Origin: Rhodamnia argentea
Taxonomy: Eukaryota > Streptophyta > Magnoliopsida > Myrtales > Myrtaceae
Reading direction: 5' to 3'
NCBI RefSeq assembly: GCF_020921035.1
Contig: NC_063150.1
Coordinates: forward strand, 6,696,001 to 6,760,000
Length of the DNA: 64,000 nt
Position 1 is the stretch's first letter. The number at the start of each line of letters is the position of its first letter. Of the stretch, positions 12,813-23,048 are shown one piece after another. Both the position numbers and the translations under genes were made by a program. The notes beneath the pieces are model-generated. The model was not told the DNA's origin. It worked only from the letters and a program-made list of their open reading frames with translations, and ran no database searches.

Positions 12813-13881
12813 GGCTGCGTTTGATCGTCGGGATTTCCGATCGGTAGAGGATTGGATAGGATAGGATAAGAAATTCAGGGATTTGGTCATATCATATCCA
12901 CTGTTTGATGAATTGCGGATTTAAAGTCGGATATTCTCATATCCTATCTTATCCCGCGTTTGGTAGAAACCGTATATCAATATAAATGACATATATGCCC
13001 CTACGTGATGCTCATGAAATATTTTGATCTTATTACTGTAAAAATAGCGTTCTCATACACAAATAAACTTGAAAATATGCACATTTTATTAGATTTTCAA
13101 ACCTCTTAGAAAAATAAATAAAAAAATGAAAATAAAAACAAATAAGACAAGAAAGTTGTCATTATCGCCTTCATGTTTACCCCGTGAACTTGAAGCCTTT
13201 TCCATACACAATCAAGCAGAGGTTGCAATCTATGGAAAATAGAGCGCCCATTCGGAGGAAACCTTTTCATGTGTAATAGCACAAGATCCTTTAGAATAAT
13301 GAACAACTCGTGACTGAAAGATGATCTCATTAAATCATCGGAAAATCGGTAGAGAACTCGTGCACCGACAATTGCTTCTTAACCCGCAAAAGCCCTAAAC
13401 CGACTACGACACCATCTGATTCCTTAAACCAAAAAATGAAAATTATAAACCCAAACTACTGAAAAAAATTGCAGAAGTAAGCTGTAGACGATTATGGATG
13501 AATACATAACTTCGCAAATTGCTGAAGCAAGCTGTAAACGTGAAAAAAAATTGCAAAAGCAAGCTGTAGACGATCATGGATGAATACATACCTTCACAAA
13601 TTGTAGAAGCAAGTTGTGAACGTGAAAAAAAATTGTAAAAGCAAGCTGTAGCGTGGGTGAAGGAGTGCGTGAATGAAAGGGTAGGGTTTCTAAAAATTAG
13701 CTTTTATATGACGGATAAGAGAAATCCTATCCTACCTTATCCTACCCCCTCCCCTCGGATTTTTTTATCCAGATTATATCACCTCTATATCCGACATTAT
13801 ACTATCTGGGATACCTATCAAACACAGGATAGGATAAAACATATCCTATCCCGAGTTCTATACGGACGACCAAACGCAACC
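12813..13881 (+). mobile_element. PIF/Harbinger-like (Tourist-type) non-autonomous element, 1069 bp
   Basis: Terminal inverted repeats GGCTGCGTTTGATCGTC and, at the right end read inverted, GGTTGCGTTTGGTCGTC match at 15 of 17 positions. A TAA target duplication lies on each side (12810-12812 and 13882-13884). Equivalent sites in the sister blocks (about 9645 and 16765, 'acaatgagatca' and 'acaattagatcg') are empty, so the insertion is directly visible. Subterminal regions are rich in GGATA/TATCC repeats. No transposase is recognisable; a 74-codon minus-strand frame at 13106-13330 has no family I know. GG(G/C)-type ends plus a 3-bp TWA duplication are the hallmark of PIF/Harbinger MITEs. Confidence 0.85.
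13461..13654 (+). repeat. Direct repeat inside the Tourist element, about 97-bp period, two copies
   Basis: The phrase 'aattgcagaagtaagctgtagacgat..atggatgaatacata' recurs as 'aattgcaaaagcaagctgtagacgatcatggatgaatacata', each followed by '..cttcacaaattg..gaagcaagctgt(a/g)aacgtgaaaaaaaattg'. A third partial start follows at about 13630. Confidence 0.75.
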
Positions 13882-14140
13882 TAAGATCATATGAAGAGAT
13901 TAATCATGCTTATCGAAGCATAATGGCATGACATAGATATGAATGAATTCATGAACATGATTGATCTGCATCTCTCGGTTACATGTGATTCATGCATCTT
14001 CATATGATTATAAATTCTGATATATTTGTATCAAAATATATATCTCATTGAAAGATTTAGATGAGAGATAATTAAGCAATGTGACCGGAAAGAAATACTT
14101 GGGCTAAGTTTTCTAGTGGAAGTGAAAAAGGTTATATACT

Positions 14141-14372
14141 TTGTGTTTGGCGGAAAACAAATGATCTACAATATTTTTTTTATAAAAATGATCGCTTGAA
14201 ATAATCAAACCAAATACGATTTTTTTTTATTATCGAGAACAATTTACATCAAAACAATTTCGTGGGTTATGAAATTAATTTTCATTCATCGATTTTTGTG
14301 AGCAATACAAGCGATCGTTTTTAGGAAAATATTTCTCAAACCATTTCGTTTTCCCAAAACAAATGGAGTCTT
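14141..14372 (+). mobile_element. MITE family M copy
   Basis: Left end 'tgtgtttggcggaaaacaaatgatc', right end 'catttcgttttcccaaaacaaatggagtc'. Inner motifs are 'atcgcttgaaataatcaa' and 'attatcgagaacaattta'. Confidence 0.65.
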
Positions 14373-14766
14373 AGTACAACTCACTCAAAGTTAACATGTT
14401 ACACTTGTGCCAACGCACACAGTAGCTACTTCCTGATATTATTAAATTTTGCGATATTAACGGAAATAAATTTTTCAGATGCATTAACTGTATTATAAAA
14501 TTTTGAGGGGACGAAAAAGTGGGAACACCTAAATAAAAGAGTCTTTTGTGCATTGGAGCTGGAGCAGAAGAGTCTTCTAGACTACACTTAAATGCGCAAG
14601 CATAATTACCAGATATCCAAATAATCTCACAATTAAACAAGGCGATATGTTTACAATAAATGAACTTGTGTTGGTATATAACATAACAAGTCCTTTGATA
14701 ATCAGTACAAATAGCCTGTCTTCATAGGAAAACTTGGCGAAAATCTCCCACCTTCATCATAAGAAA

Positions 14767-15305
14767 ATGAATCGTGCGTTTTCGATCTCTTCTCTCTCTT
14801 AGTCCTTCACCTCATCTTCCACCGTGTCCAATCCGCAAAGGACATTGTTTAGAACACCCACAAGAAGCTTGCAGACATCGGCCCAGACTATAACTTAGGT
14901 TTCTGTGTGAATGAATTCTCTTGGGTTGGACCTAGAGAACCACAACGCGGATCTCGAGGGACTAGGGCTGATCGGGCTCGAGTTGCTACAAGCCAACGCA
15001 CGACCAGGTACATTAAGCAACCACTGAAGCAAAAATTGGAGCAACGCCTACTCAAGGCTCTCTCGCTATGCTTGGATGCTTACTCGTTGAGTGAGGGCAT
15101 AGACATGACCCCCACTTACAAGGAGAAGCGTTAGTTAGATTTGAACATTTGTTGACTAACGAAGATACATGCGGCACTCAAGGATCGGAGCAGAAATGCG
15201 TTGTTCCACCTTTGACAAAGTGTAATGCTGACATTTTTCAATTGTCTATCATCGTATTTGGTATTATGGCTCTTAAAAAGGGATGTGATGAAGGCTGAAT
15301 TAGCT
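14767..15305 (+). pseudogene. Pla a 1-like invertase/PME inhibitor pseudogene, copy 3
   Basis: Begins MNRAFSISSLS then a TAG stop. A second frame carries RVQSAKDIV followed by another stop where copies 1 and 2 read RDTCK. The stretch KKLADIGPDYNLGFCVNEF is still clear. It has the same extra base in the 'cctagagaaccacaac' region as copy 1 (about 14937), so the following helices are read in the wrong frame until KEKR* at 15134. Traces of the C-terminal helix (ttttcaattgtctatcatcgtatttgg) continue to about 15270. Confidence 0.78.
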
Positions 15306-15433
15306 AATAAATTAATGCATAGTTAATGAATCTCCAAGAGTTTTTTGAGTCTTCCCTTTTCATTCAATACTCTTTTTGTCTTGCTACTGGAATGTCCTTC
15401 CACTCTGTCTCTCGACAAATCTCAAATATCAAA

Positions 15434-15997
15434 TATAGTCTTGAATCTCTTTCATTCCAAAAGCTAGTTTAAAGATGAGGTTTTCTCTCACACTTATAAA
15501 CCGACAATCAACCTTTTCCATAACTGATGTGGGATAAACCCCAACAATCTCCCCCTAGCACATTGGGCCCTAGGTCAAAGGCAGCGACAACTTGTATGTC
15601 TCTTGTATGACTATTGGGTTCGGACTTGTTGGTAATCCGAGCTCTGATATTAGTGTTAGGTGGTCTTAGGCCTCTCTCATCCCAAAAACTAGTTTAAAAA
15701 ATAAGGTTTTGCCTCACATTTACAAACCGACCACCAGCCTCTTCCACAACCGATGTGGGATAAACCCTAACAATCTCCCTCTTACATATCGGGCCCTAGG
15801 TCGAAGGTAGCAACAATCTTTATCTCTTCCGTGTGATTGTTGGGTCCAGACTTTTTGGTAACCCGGGCTCTGATACCGGTGTTGAGTGGTCTTAAACCTC
15901 TTTCATTCCAAAAGCTAGCTTAAAGGACGAGACTTTCTCTCGCACTTATAAACGAACCACCAGTTTCTTCCACAACCGATGTTGGATAACCCCAACA
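15434..15997 (-). mobile_element. TRIM retrotransposon with three LTRs (LTR-internal-LTR-internal-LTR)
   Basis: Read on the minus strand. A first LTR of about 118 bp spans 15997-15880 and starts TGTTGGGGTTATCC and ends CACTCAACA. It is followed at once by CCGGTATCAGAGC (15879-15867), which matches the primer binding site for initiator tRNA-Met (TGGTATCAGAGC). A short non-coding middle ends in the purine run AAGAGGGAGA. A second LTR is at 15772-15654 with its own TATCAGAGC at about 15650-15641. A second middle and purine run lead to a third, 3'-eroded LTR at 15546 to about 15434. LTR length, PBS, polypurine tract and absence of any coding region define a TRIM. Confidence 0.85.
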
Positions 15998-16059
15998 TAC
16001 GAGAGATACGGGATAAATTATCCACTTTGAATCCCATGGCGTAAGTTATTTTTCAAGTA

Positions 16060-16300
16060 GGCTCTATTTGTTTCGCAAAAAATAAACGATTTGAAAAATA
16101 TTCTCTTAAAAATAATCCATTATATCGCTTGAAATAATTAGTCAATGAAAAACATTTTCATTATCGATAACAATTCATGTTTAAATATTTTCGTTAATAA
16201 TGGTGATATTTTTTGTTTTCTTAATATTATAGGTGATACAAGCGATCATTTTCAGGAAAATATTTTTCACATAATTAATTTTTTGAAAAATAAACTGGCC
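16060..16300 (+). mobile_element. MITE family M, full-length copy
   Basis: Left end 'ggctctatttgtttcgcaaaaaataaacgatttg' against right end 'aattaattttttgaaaaataaactggcc', with 'tatatcgcttgaaataattagtcaatga' and 'gatacaagcgatcattttcaggaaaatattttt' as mirrored inner arms. Confidence 0.7.
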
Positions 16301-18007
16301 ATTAGTAATAAAAGAAAAAAAAATATATAGAAAGAAGTTAAATTCTTATGTGATAATCAAAGTATAGAAGTTGCAGTCCTAGGTTTGTCTGTTGTAAGTG
16401 TCAACCGCCTTCCATCTTCTAATAAGTAGATGGCTTGGTTATATTTGATTCAACGAATGTAGTCTTTTCGCTTCCCACTTTAAGCAATATTACAGTTAGA
16501 TACACAAATTCTGCATCTTGTTTATTTATCAGAAGCAATATAGAAAGATCGTGTTCAAGAGTCTTGAAACTGTCATTAACGAGATAATCATCAATTTTCA
16601 AGGTGATAATCGTACATATCACGTGAGGAAGAGCCCACGCCTTTATGTTATTTCTTTGTTTAGAAATTGAACAAGTTCCATAAGATGAACACTTTTTATA
16701 AACCCATGAATAAATTAATGTAATTTAGATCTTCCAAGCATTAAATCAATGATTCATATACTACAATTAGATCGGACGAAAAGATTAATAATTCTTACCG
16801 AAGCACAATGGTATCGAATTCGGGAATATGATTGATTTGTATCTCTCAGTTGCATGTACGTCATGCGTCTTTATATGATTATCTATTCTTGTATATTTAT
16901 GCCGAGTTATATGTCTCATTATACGATTTAGACAGACATAATTAAGAAACATGACCGAAAATAAAAAGAGCTGGGCTAAGTTTTCTAATTAAAAATAAAC
17001 AAGCTTAGATAACTTTCAGTACAACTCATAATATACTACCTGATGACTAAGAACCAGATCATGACTTCCCAAGATGTTACACGGAACAAATAACGACATT
17101 CTTGTGACGAGACGAGCTGCAAGTTGATCAGAAGAATCATTGTACACAATCACATTTCGAAATGACAAAATCAACTGAACCGAACTTACGATTTAACTCC
17201 ATGTTTACTTACATAATGAGCCTCAAACTCATTTTATATGCTTGATTAACCTATTTCGTGTTTCTTAAGATTTTGTATATATGAGCATCCTTTAGAGTAA
17301 AACATGGGGGGAAAAAATTCCGTCCTGATAAGGAGCTACTTTTGGATCGTTTTGTTTCTTTACCTTTGCAGATCTAAATCTATTTTTGAAGTTTCTACTA
17401 CTGGCCACAGAAGAATACACAAACGAACGGGCTGGTCTGACCAGGCTTAGACCGGCCCAAATTTATTGAGCCTTGTGTCTCTAGGCTTGAATAGCCCGGC
17501 CTAAAAGCGATAGTTGGGCCTGAACAGAATTGGACTGGGCTAAACTCGGGTCGGTCTGTGATAAGCCCAAAGTTGCTCTCGTTTTCCTTTTCAACTTTTT
17601 CATGACACTTGTAGTCCCAAAAAACAATGAAAGCCACTAACCCGACCGTCTGGTGATACTGTCGTTATTTCCGATCTCACAAATTTTCAATTAATAAATG
17701 CTTTATGCAAAATACGCGATAATGGCATGTGGATCTACGATTAAAAATAATTGATAGTATCGTTAGATCGTTAGGAAATCATTTCCCAAAAACAATTCAG
17801 ACATACACAAAATTACTTTAAATATTTTGAGAACCACTCCATGCTCAATGAATCTGACTTTTTATTGAATTTCAAATCGACTTTTAGGATTGACATAGAG
17901 AAATTTTACTGCAGGCAGAGCATCCGTACAGATTTCGTTACTCGCATACATTTCGAGAGCGGGTAATAAAATTGACACGCTAATGCGTCTAAAAATTACA
18001 ATGCCTC
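16301..18007. other. End of block copy 3 and 3' flank of PME-1
   Basis: 16320-17200 repeats sequence found downstream of the other two block copies (for example 'ctaataagtagatggcttggttatatttgattcaacgaa', also at 12220-12265). 17200-18007 is AT-rich with no gene. An open frame at 17398-17637 is rejected as coding. Confidence 0.45.
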
Positions 18008-21000
18008 TCAACTTAAACCGGGATAATAAGGAATGCCCGTGCCATTAAGCCAATCATTTCCTTGTATAAAAGACGCTACGGTGAACCGACCGGCCTCCGT
18101 AGCATTGGTAATGACTCTATAACCCGGCCATGTCACCCGGGCACTCGTGTTCGAACCCAACCCCCGGTTCTTGTACTCCCCGTAGTACAACGTGCTCAGC
18201 GCGAACGTCCCGTTCCACTCTAGCCACCCAGCAGGGTCAACCAGGTCTTCGATGTTCGACAGCATATAGACCGTCCTGGAGTACTCCTTCCACGGGCGAC
18301 CCGGGTAGGTTTGGAACGAGGACTTCACGGGGATCGGGTCCGCCGCGGCCGCGACCTTGCAATTGAGGATCGAGATCCCCGTGTTCTGGTTGGGGTCCTC
18401 CCTCCCTTGCGCCGTGAATACGTTCTTCTGGTTCTCGTTCGGCTTGCGTGCGTACAAGTTGCAGTTCTGGAACACCACGGCTGCATTCCCGAAGATGAAG
18501 TCGATCGTGCCGTAGATGTCGCACTCGCGGTAGAACTGGCGGAGGGAGTGGACGTAGAGCGTGTCCTGGTAGCCGATGAAGCTGCAGTTGTAGAAGGCGG
18601 AGAGGTCGGAGCCACTCCGGAAGGCCACGGCCTGGTGCTTGCTTGGACCGGCGTAGTTCTCGAAGGATATGCCCTTCGCTATGAATCCACTCCCGACCGC
18701 AGCTGAGGAATAGAAAAAGGAAAAAGAAACGAGGGTCAAAAGTAAAGAAGATTTTGAGCTGACATGCATAATGTACTAATCTCAGTTTCATAATCTATAC
18801 TCCTAAATGACATAGCAATATGCGCCCAAAGAGGCTCGCTAGACGAGAAATCCTAGATGTGACTTTTCTTATGCTCCTGAATTAAGAAAATGATACAAAT
18901 GGTCCTTAAATTTTGGCTCAATATGACCCCTAAATTTTTAATTTGTTCAATATAGTTTCCAAACTTTTGTTTATTCTACAATGTCGTCCATAAACTTCAA
19001 GTCTGTTCAATATACTGCCTTAATTTTTGGTACATATTCAATTTAATCTCAAGATTATATGAAAATATTAAATGTCGTCCTTCCATTAATTCAAATTCGA
19101 GAACAAGATTGAACATAAGCCAAATGTTTAGGAACTAAATTAAACAAATCGAAAGTTCATAAACAACACTGCACATTAAAATAAAGTTCAGGGATCAAAT
19201 TAAGCAAATTAAAAGTTCAAAGATCATTTATATCATTTTCCCTTGCAAATTACATCCTCAAGCAGTGGATGAATAAATCGTTAACTAGAAAATGCATGTA
19301 CTTTACTTCAGATAGTCACTCTCATGTCTCCAAATCCCTTCAAGGAACCTTTGACCGGCATCATCTTCAAAATGATGTCTACCTTAAGCCATGCACCGAA
19401 ACCCTAATTATGATGAGAATGGTCTGAAAAAACACAGTGGGCGTCACTAAACTAAGCGTTCAAGTCAATGGGAGAAAAAAAAAGATAACAAAATGAAATA
19501 CACATTCTGCAACATGATTATGAGCCTTTAATCAAGATCTCGATCCGTAAATCTATGAACTCTTGGTCAGCAAATCTATGAACATGCACTTAATTTAGAC
19601 TTCGAATCCGTGAATTTGGGCTCGCTGCCGAGGGGCAAAAGCGTAGGATCTAGTCAAAAACCTGGTCCCTGAATTTGCACAAGCTTTATTTAATTCATTA
19701 GCCTTGTCGAGCTCGCAGGAATTTTCACAAGCTTATCTTGTCTTATCTGTTTGATTTTTTTGTGAAGAAAAAGAAAAAAGAAAAGGAAAAGCATTATCCA
19801 TATCAACCATCAAAGAACTGGACCGCGCCCATGTGCAATTTAAGATTCCATCACCTTCGCTGGGACCTGTTACAGATGTGGACACCAAATCATCCGTGCA
19901 AGACACTCCGCCTTGATTTCCTGATTCTATCGAGGATCTACATATAATATTTCGGACTTATTATAATGAAATTCGTGCTTTTATTCACGCGTAAAACTAA
20001 TTGGTAATTTAACATGTGGTTCGTGTCTATTTTTGGAAAACTTGAAGCTATAAGTATCACAAGAAGATTTAAGTTCGAAGGTTCTTAAAAATTCAAACAC
20101 GGAATGACACCCATATAAAACGAAATATGAACGGCGGTGATGTCCATGCTTGTATCCCGTTAAGTTTCCTCTGGTCGGACACGGACGGAAAAAATGGCTT
20201 GGACAAAATTTGTTCGGTCACGGTCTTGGACTCTCCTTGTCGAGTTGTTTTCAAACATGGAGAGATAAGGGAGGCCCCTCCTTGCCCAACGAGCACGACA
20301 TGTGCAACATGATAATAGAAGTCAATTTCGGTTCTTATTAGGCCGCTCCTATGTTATTCCAAAAGAAGATTTCATATCTTTGTTGGTATTGATGCTTACC
20401 TGCTTCGCATTACATGCTCCCGAGAGAGCATTTCCATAATTCTTCAAATCTTCTTACCCGACACCCTGACCCGACAAACGCGGGTGGACTCGGCCACCCT
20501 CACATGGGTCCCCGTGCCACCGACGGTAATCACCTTTCTGATAATTATCACTTTGTAATTACACATATTTTTTTTTTGTCTATGACTAATTTCTCATTAT
20601 ATGTTTCTTTAACTGCAGTTTATTCTATATGATGTTAGAAAAGGCCAATTCAACCTCTCCGACGACATACTAAATGCTAAGTTTTTTTTACCGGAGGTTC
20701 GTAATTTACTTCACCTAAGCACAAACAGACTGTACCAATGTCCTTAGCCCGCGAGAGAATTTAAGATGCTCACGTGAACATGTGCTGCTCTACAGGCCAA
20801 CCAAACGAGGCGGTAATACGACAAATTCAAGCCCCGTGATTGGACCCTGCCGACACGGGTACCGCTAAGTTTAGCTCAATATGCATTCTGATTTATAAAC
20901 TTTTTATTTTGTTTAATGTAATTCCTGAACTTTAACCTAATATATAATGTGGTCCATAAACTTTTAAATTATTCAATATGATTACTTAATTTTTTTTATA

Positions 21001-22993
21001 TATGTTCAATTTAATCTTTGAATTATACGAAAATATTTAATATTATTACCGAACTTGAATCGGTGGAAGAACAATATTTAACATTTTTATATAATTCACA
21101 AATTACATTGAACACGCCTCAAAAGTTCAAGGACTCTATTGATCAAATTGAAAGTTTAAGGATTGCATTATACATTGAGCTAGAGTTTATGGACCACGTT
21201 AGGCCAAAGTTCATGCACCATTTTGTCATCTATCCCTCTAAGATTATCTAAAATCCTAGTAATGCCGTGGTCCGATAATACGTCACTCTCTAGTTAATGT
21301 CGGGTCAAACATCACCAACTAATTTCGGAAAGCCGGTCGCGCGTGGCACTAAATCTACTCTAAATCACGACTGTTTGATTAGATGTAAGTTCAGATAGCA
21401 ACTCACGGTGACAATCAGTGATTGTTAGACAGCACACATTTTGCACGTGATCTTATGTCCTGCTATATATAAACATTCGATCCATACGTGCTCAAGAGAT
21501 TCATAGCTTCATGCGAGTGATTCATCGCGGGGGATATGAGAAGAAAAGTGAGCGAGGGTGAACCAAATAAAGATTCATTCGACGGTTTCGAAAAGGAAAA
21601 TCTCTCCTGTATGCATGAATGGGGGGATGTCGAAATTGAACTCACCGACAGTGGCAGATCGGAAAGTGGTCCAGCCGTCGACGACGTTCCGGTTGCCCTT
21701 GATCCAAGTTTGCCCGATGCCGTCCCCCAAGAACATGATCATCGGCTTCTTACTATCCACCTCCACATTCTCGAAGTAGGCCCCTGCTTTTATATATATC
21801 ACAAACCTGGAGAGTGTTTTCCAGTCAAAACCCACAAAGGAACTTCATTTAACTAATTGATAACAGCTAATGGAGAGTTATAATATGGTCCTTCATACTT
21901 CCTAATCAGATAATAGAAAACAGTAAATAGAGTAATGCTAAATTACCATGATTGGCATCCTAAACGATAGGTCAGGTAATGTATTTAGATACGTAGTGGG
22001 ACATTCGATGACCTAAAGTATAGAACGCCAGATTGACTTTGTGCTAGTTTGTAGATCTTGTTACGTCCTATTGCTGTACGAACGAAATAATTGAGCTACT
22101 GCATTAACTCCATAGTGTCAGCAGAAGCCCAACCTGGTGGTGCTGGCATTCGGAGCGGCGGCCACCGCCGCGCTGACGGTGGTGAAGTTTCCCGTCCCAT
22201 CCTGCGCCACAGTGACATTGTACTTTGTCGCGCTCACCGAAGCCTGCAGCAACCTCCTATCCTTGGGCGACAGCCACGCCGGAAACCCGTCCCTCATCCT
22301 GCCGTACTCGGGAAAAACCTCCGCCGCAGGCGAGCCGGACGGCCTTCCCTTCACGCCGGGCAGCTTCTTGAGCAGGGCCAGCGAGTTGCTGGCGTGGCGG
22401 GAGATTTTTACGAGGCTCCTCTCGATGGCGTCCCGCACGTTCTGCTTGCTGTACGCGAAGCCGTCGAGGCACGTGTACTGGTTCGTCATGGCGCCGCTCA
22501 GGAGCGTCTGGAGGTCGTGGAAGTGGGCCGCCGGGGCGGTGGGGCCGTTCTTGCTGGAGAGGTCGTAGATGGCCTTTCTGAACTGGTCGATGGTGTCGGC
22601 GAGGAGCTCGAGGCAGTCGTCAAGGGCGCGGCGCTCGAGGGGGCCGAGCTTGGTGGCGAGGCGCCGCTCGAGGCTGGAGCAGTTGGAGGAGACGGACCGG
22701 GCCTGGGCTGCGGTGAGGTTGACGGTGGAGGAGATGATCTCCGGGATGGATTTGGAGGCGAGGTCGGGGAAGGAGGCGAGGGTGGAGACGCAGAGGTCCG
22801 GGTAGAGAGTGCCTTGGCAGGTGGAGTGCGCCACTTGGAGGTGGCGGCGGACTTGGAAATGCGGGGTAGTTTGTGGGGTTCTGCTGGTGGTGGCGGTGGC
22901 GGTGGTGGTGGCAAGGAGGTTGAGGGGGAGGTAGAGGAGGAGGAGGGAAGCGGGTAGCAGAGTTGGGAGGAGGCGTGTCCGGAGACTGTCCAT
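18008..22993 (-). CDS. PME-1: pectin methylesterase with N-terminal inhibitor (pro) domain, 3 exons
   Basis: Group 2 (type I) pro-pectin methylesterase, de-esterifying homogalacturonan in the wall. Exons in transcript order: 22993-22134, 21806-21646, 18702-18008, joined TT-AG|G-TTT (R287) and GTC-G|CT (A341) with GT-AG introns of 327 and 2943 bp; 571 aa. There is a hydrophobic signal peptide/anchor at about residues 7-30, then a PMEI pro-domain with its Cys residues. A subtilase-type processing motif RRLL is at 246-249, followed by the CE8 catalytic domain. All catalytic residues are present with family spacing: Q364, Q386, D387, D408, R476, W478 (motifs HQAVA, YQDTLY, DFIFGN, GRPW). The ATG at 22993 has a strong context (accATGG) and opens the signal peptide; the longer upstream frame begins only at a TTG. 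The second intron carries a foldback MITE and unassigned sequence. Confidence 0.94.
18884..19243. mobile_element. Foldback MITE family F, copy 1 (in PME-1 intron 2)
   Basis: Palindromic, about 360 bp. The left half reads 'aaaatgatacaaatggtccttaaattttggctc' with repeating 'taatttgttcaatatagt'. The right half is the inverse, 'caaattaaaagttcaaagatcatttatatcattttcc'. Two more copies are at 20868 and 26316. Confidence 0.75.
20868..21240. mobile_element. Foldback MITE family F, copy 2 (in PME-1 intron 2)
   Basis: Same palindromic design as 18884-19243: 'tgtaattcctgaactttaacctaatatataatgtggtcc' on the left and 'aaattgaaagtttaaggattgcattatacattgagctagagtttatggacc' on the right. The 77-codon open frame inside it is an artefact of the repeat. 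Confidence 0.75.
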
Positions 22994-23039
22994 GGTTGAG
23001 ACTGAATGGTTTGAAAATGGCGACGAAAGAGGAAACAAC

Positions 23040-23048
23040 TTTATAAAT
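23040..23048 (-). promoter_or_regulatory. TATA box of PME-1
   Basis: Minus-strand ATTTATAAA about 47-55 bp before the ATG at 22993, implying a very short 5' UTR. Confidence 0.45.

Noticed and set aside
18130..18706. Long open frames antisense to and shifted within PME-1 exon 3
   Set aside because: They follow from the GC-rich coding sequence of the real exon; only the minus-strand PME frame carries CE8 motifs.
21018..21251. 77-codon frame within PME-1 intron 2
   Set aside because: Entirely inside foldback MITE copy 2.
22498..22914. Pro/Ser-rich minus-strand frame resembling an extensin
   Set aside because: It is the shifted frame of the PME-1 pro-domain exon; the repeats are not true SPPPP motifs in a secreted context.
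22091..22957. 288-codon plus-strand open frame opposite PME-1 exon 1
   Set aside because: Gly/Glu/Val-rich shadow of a GC-rich exon; no signal peptide or domain.
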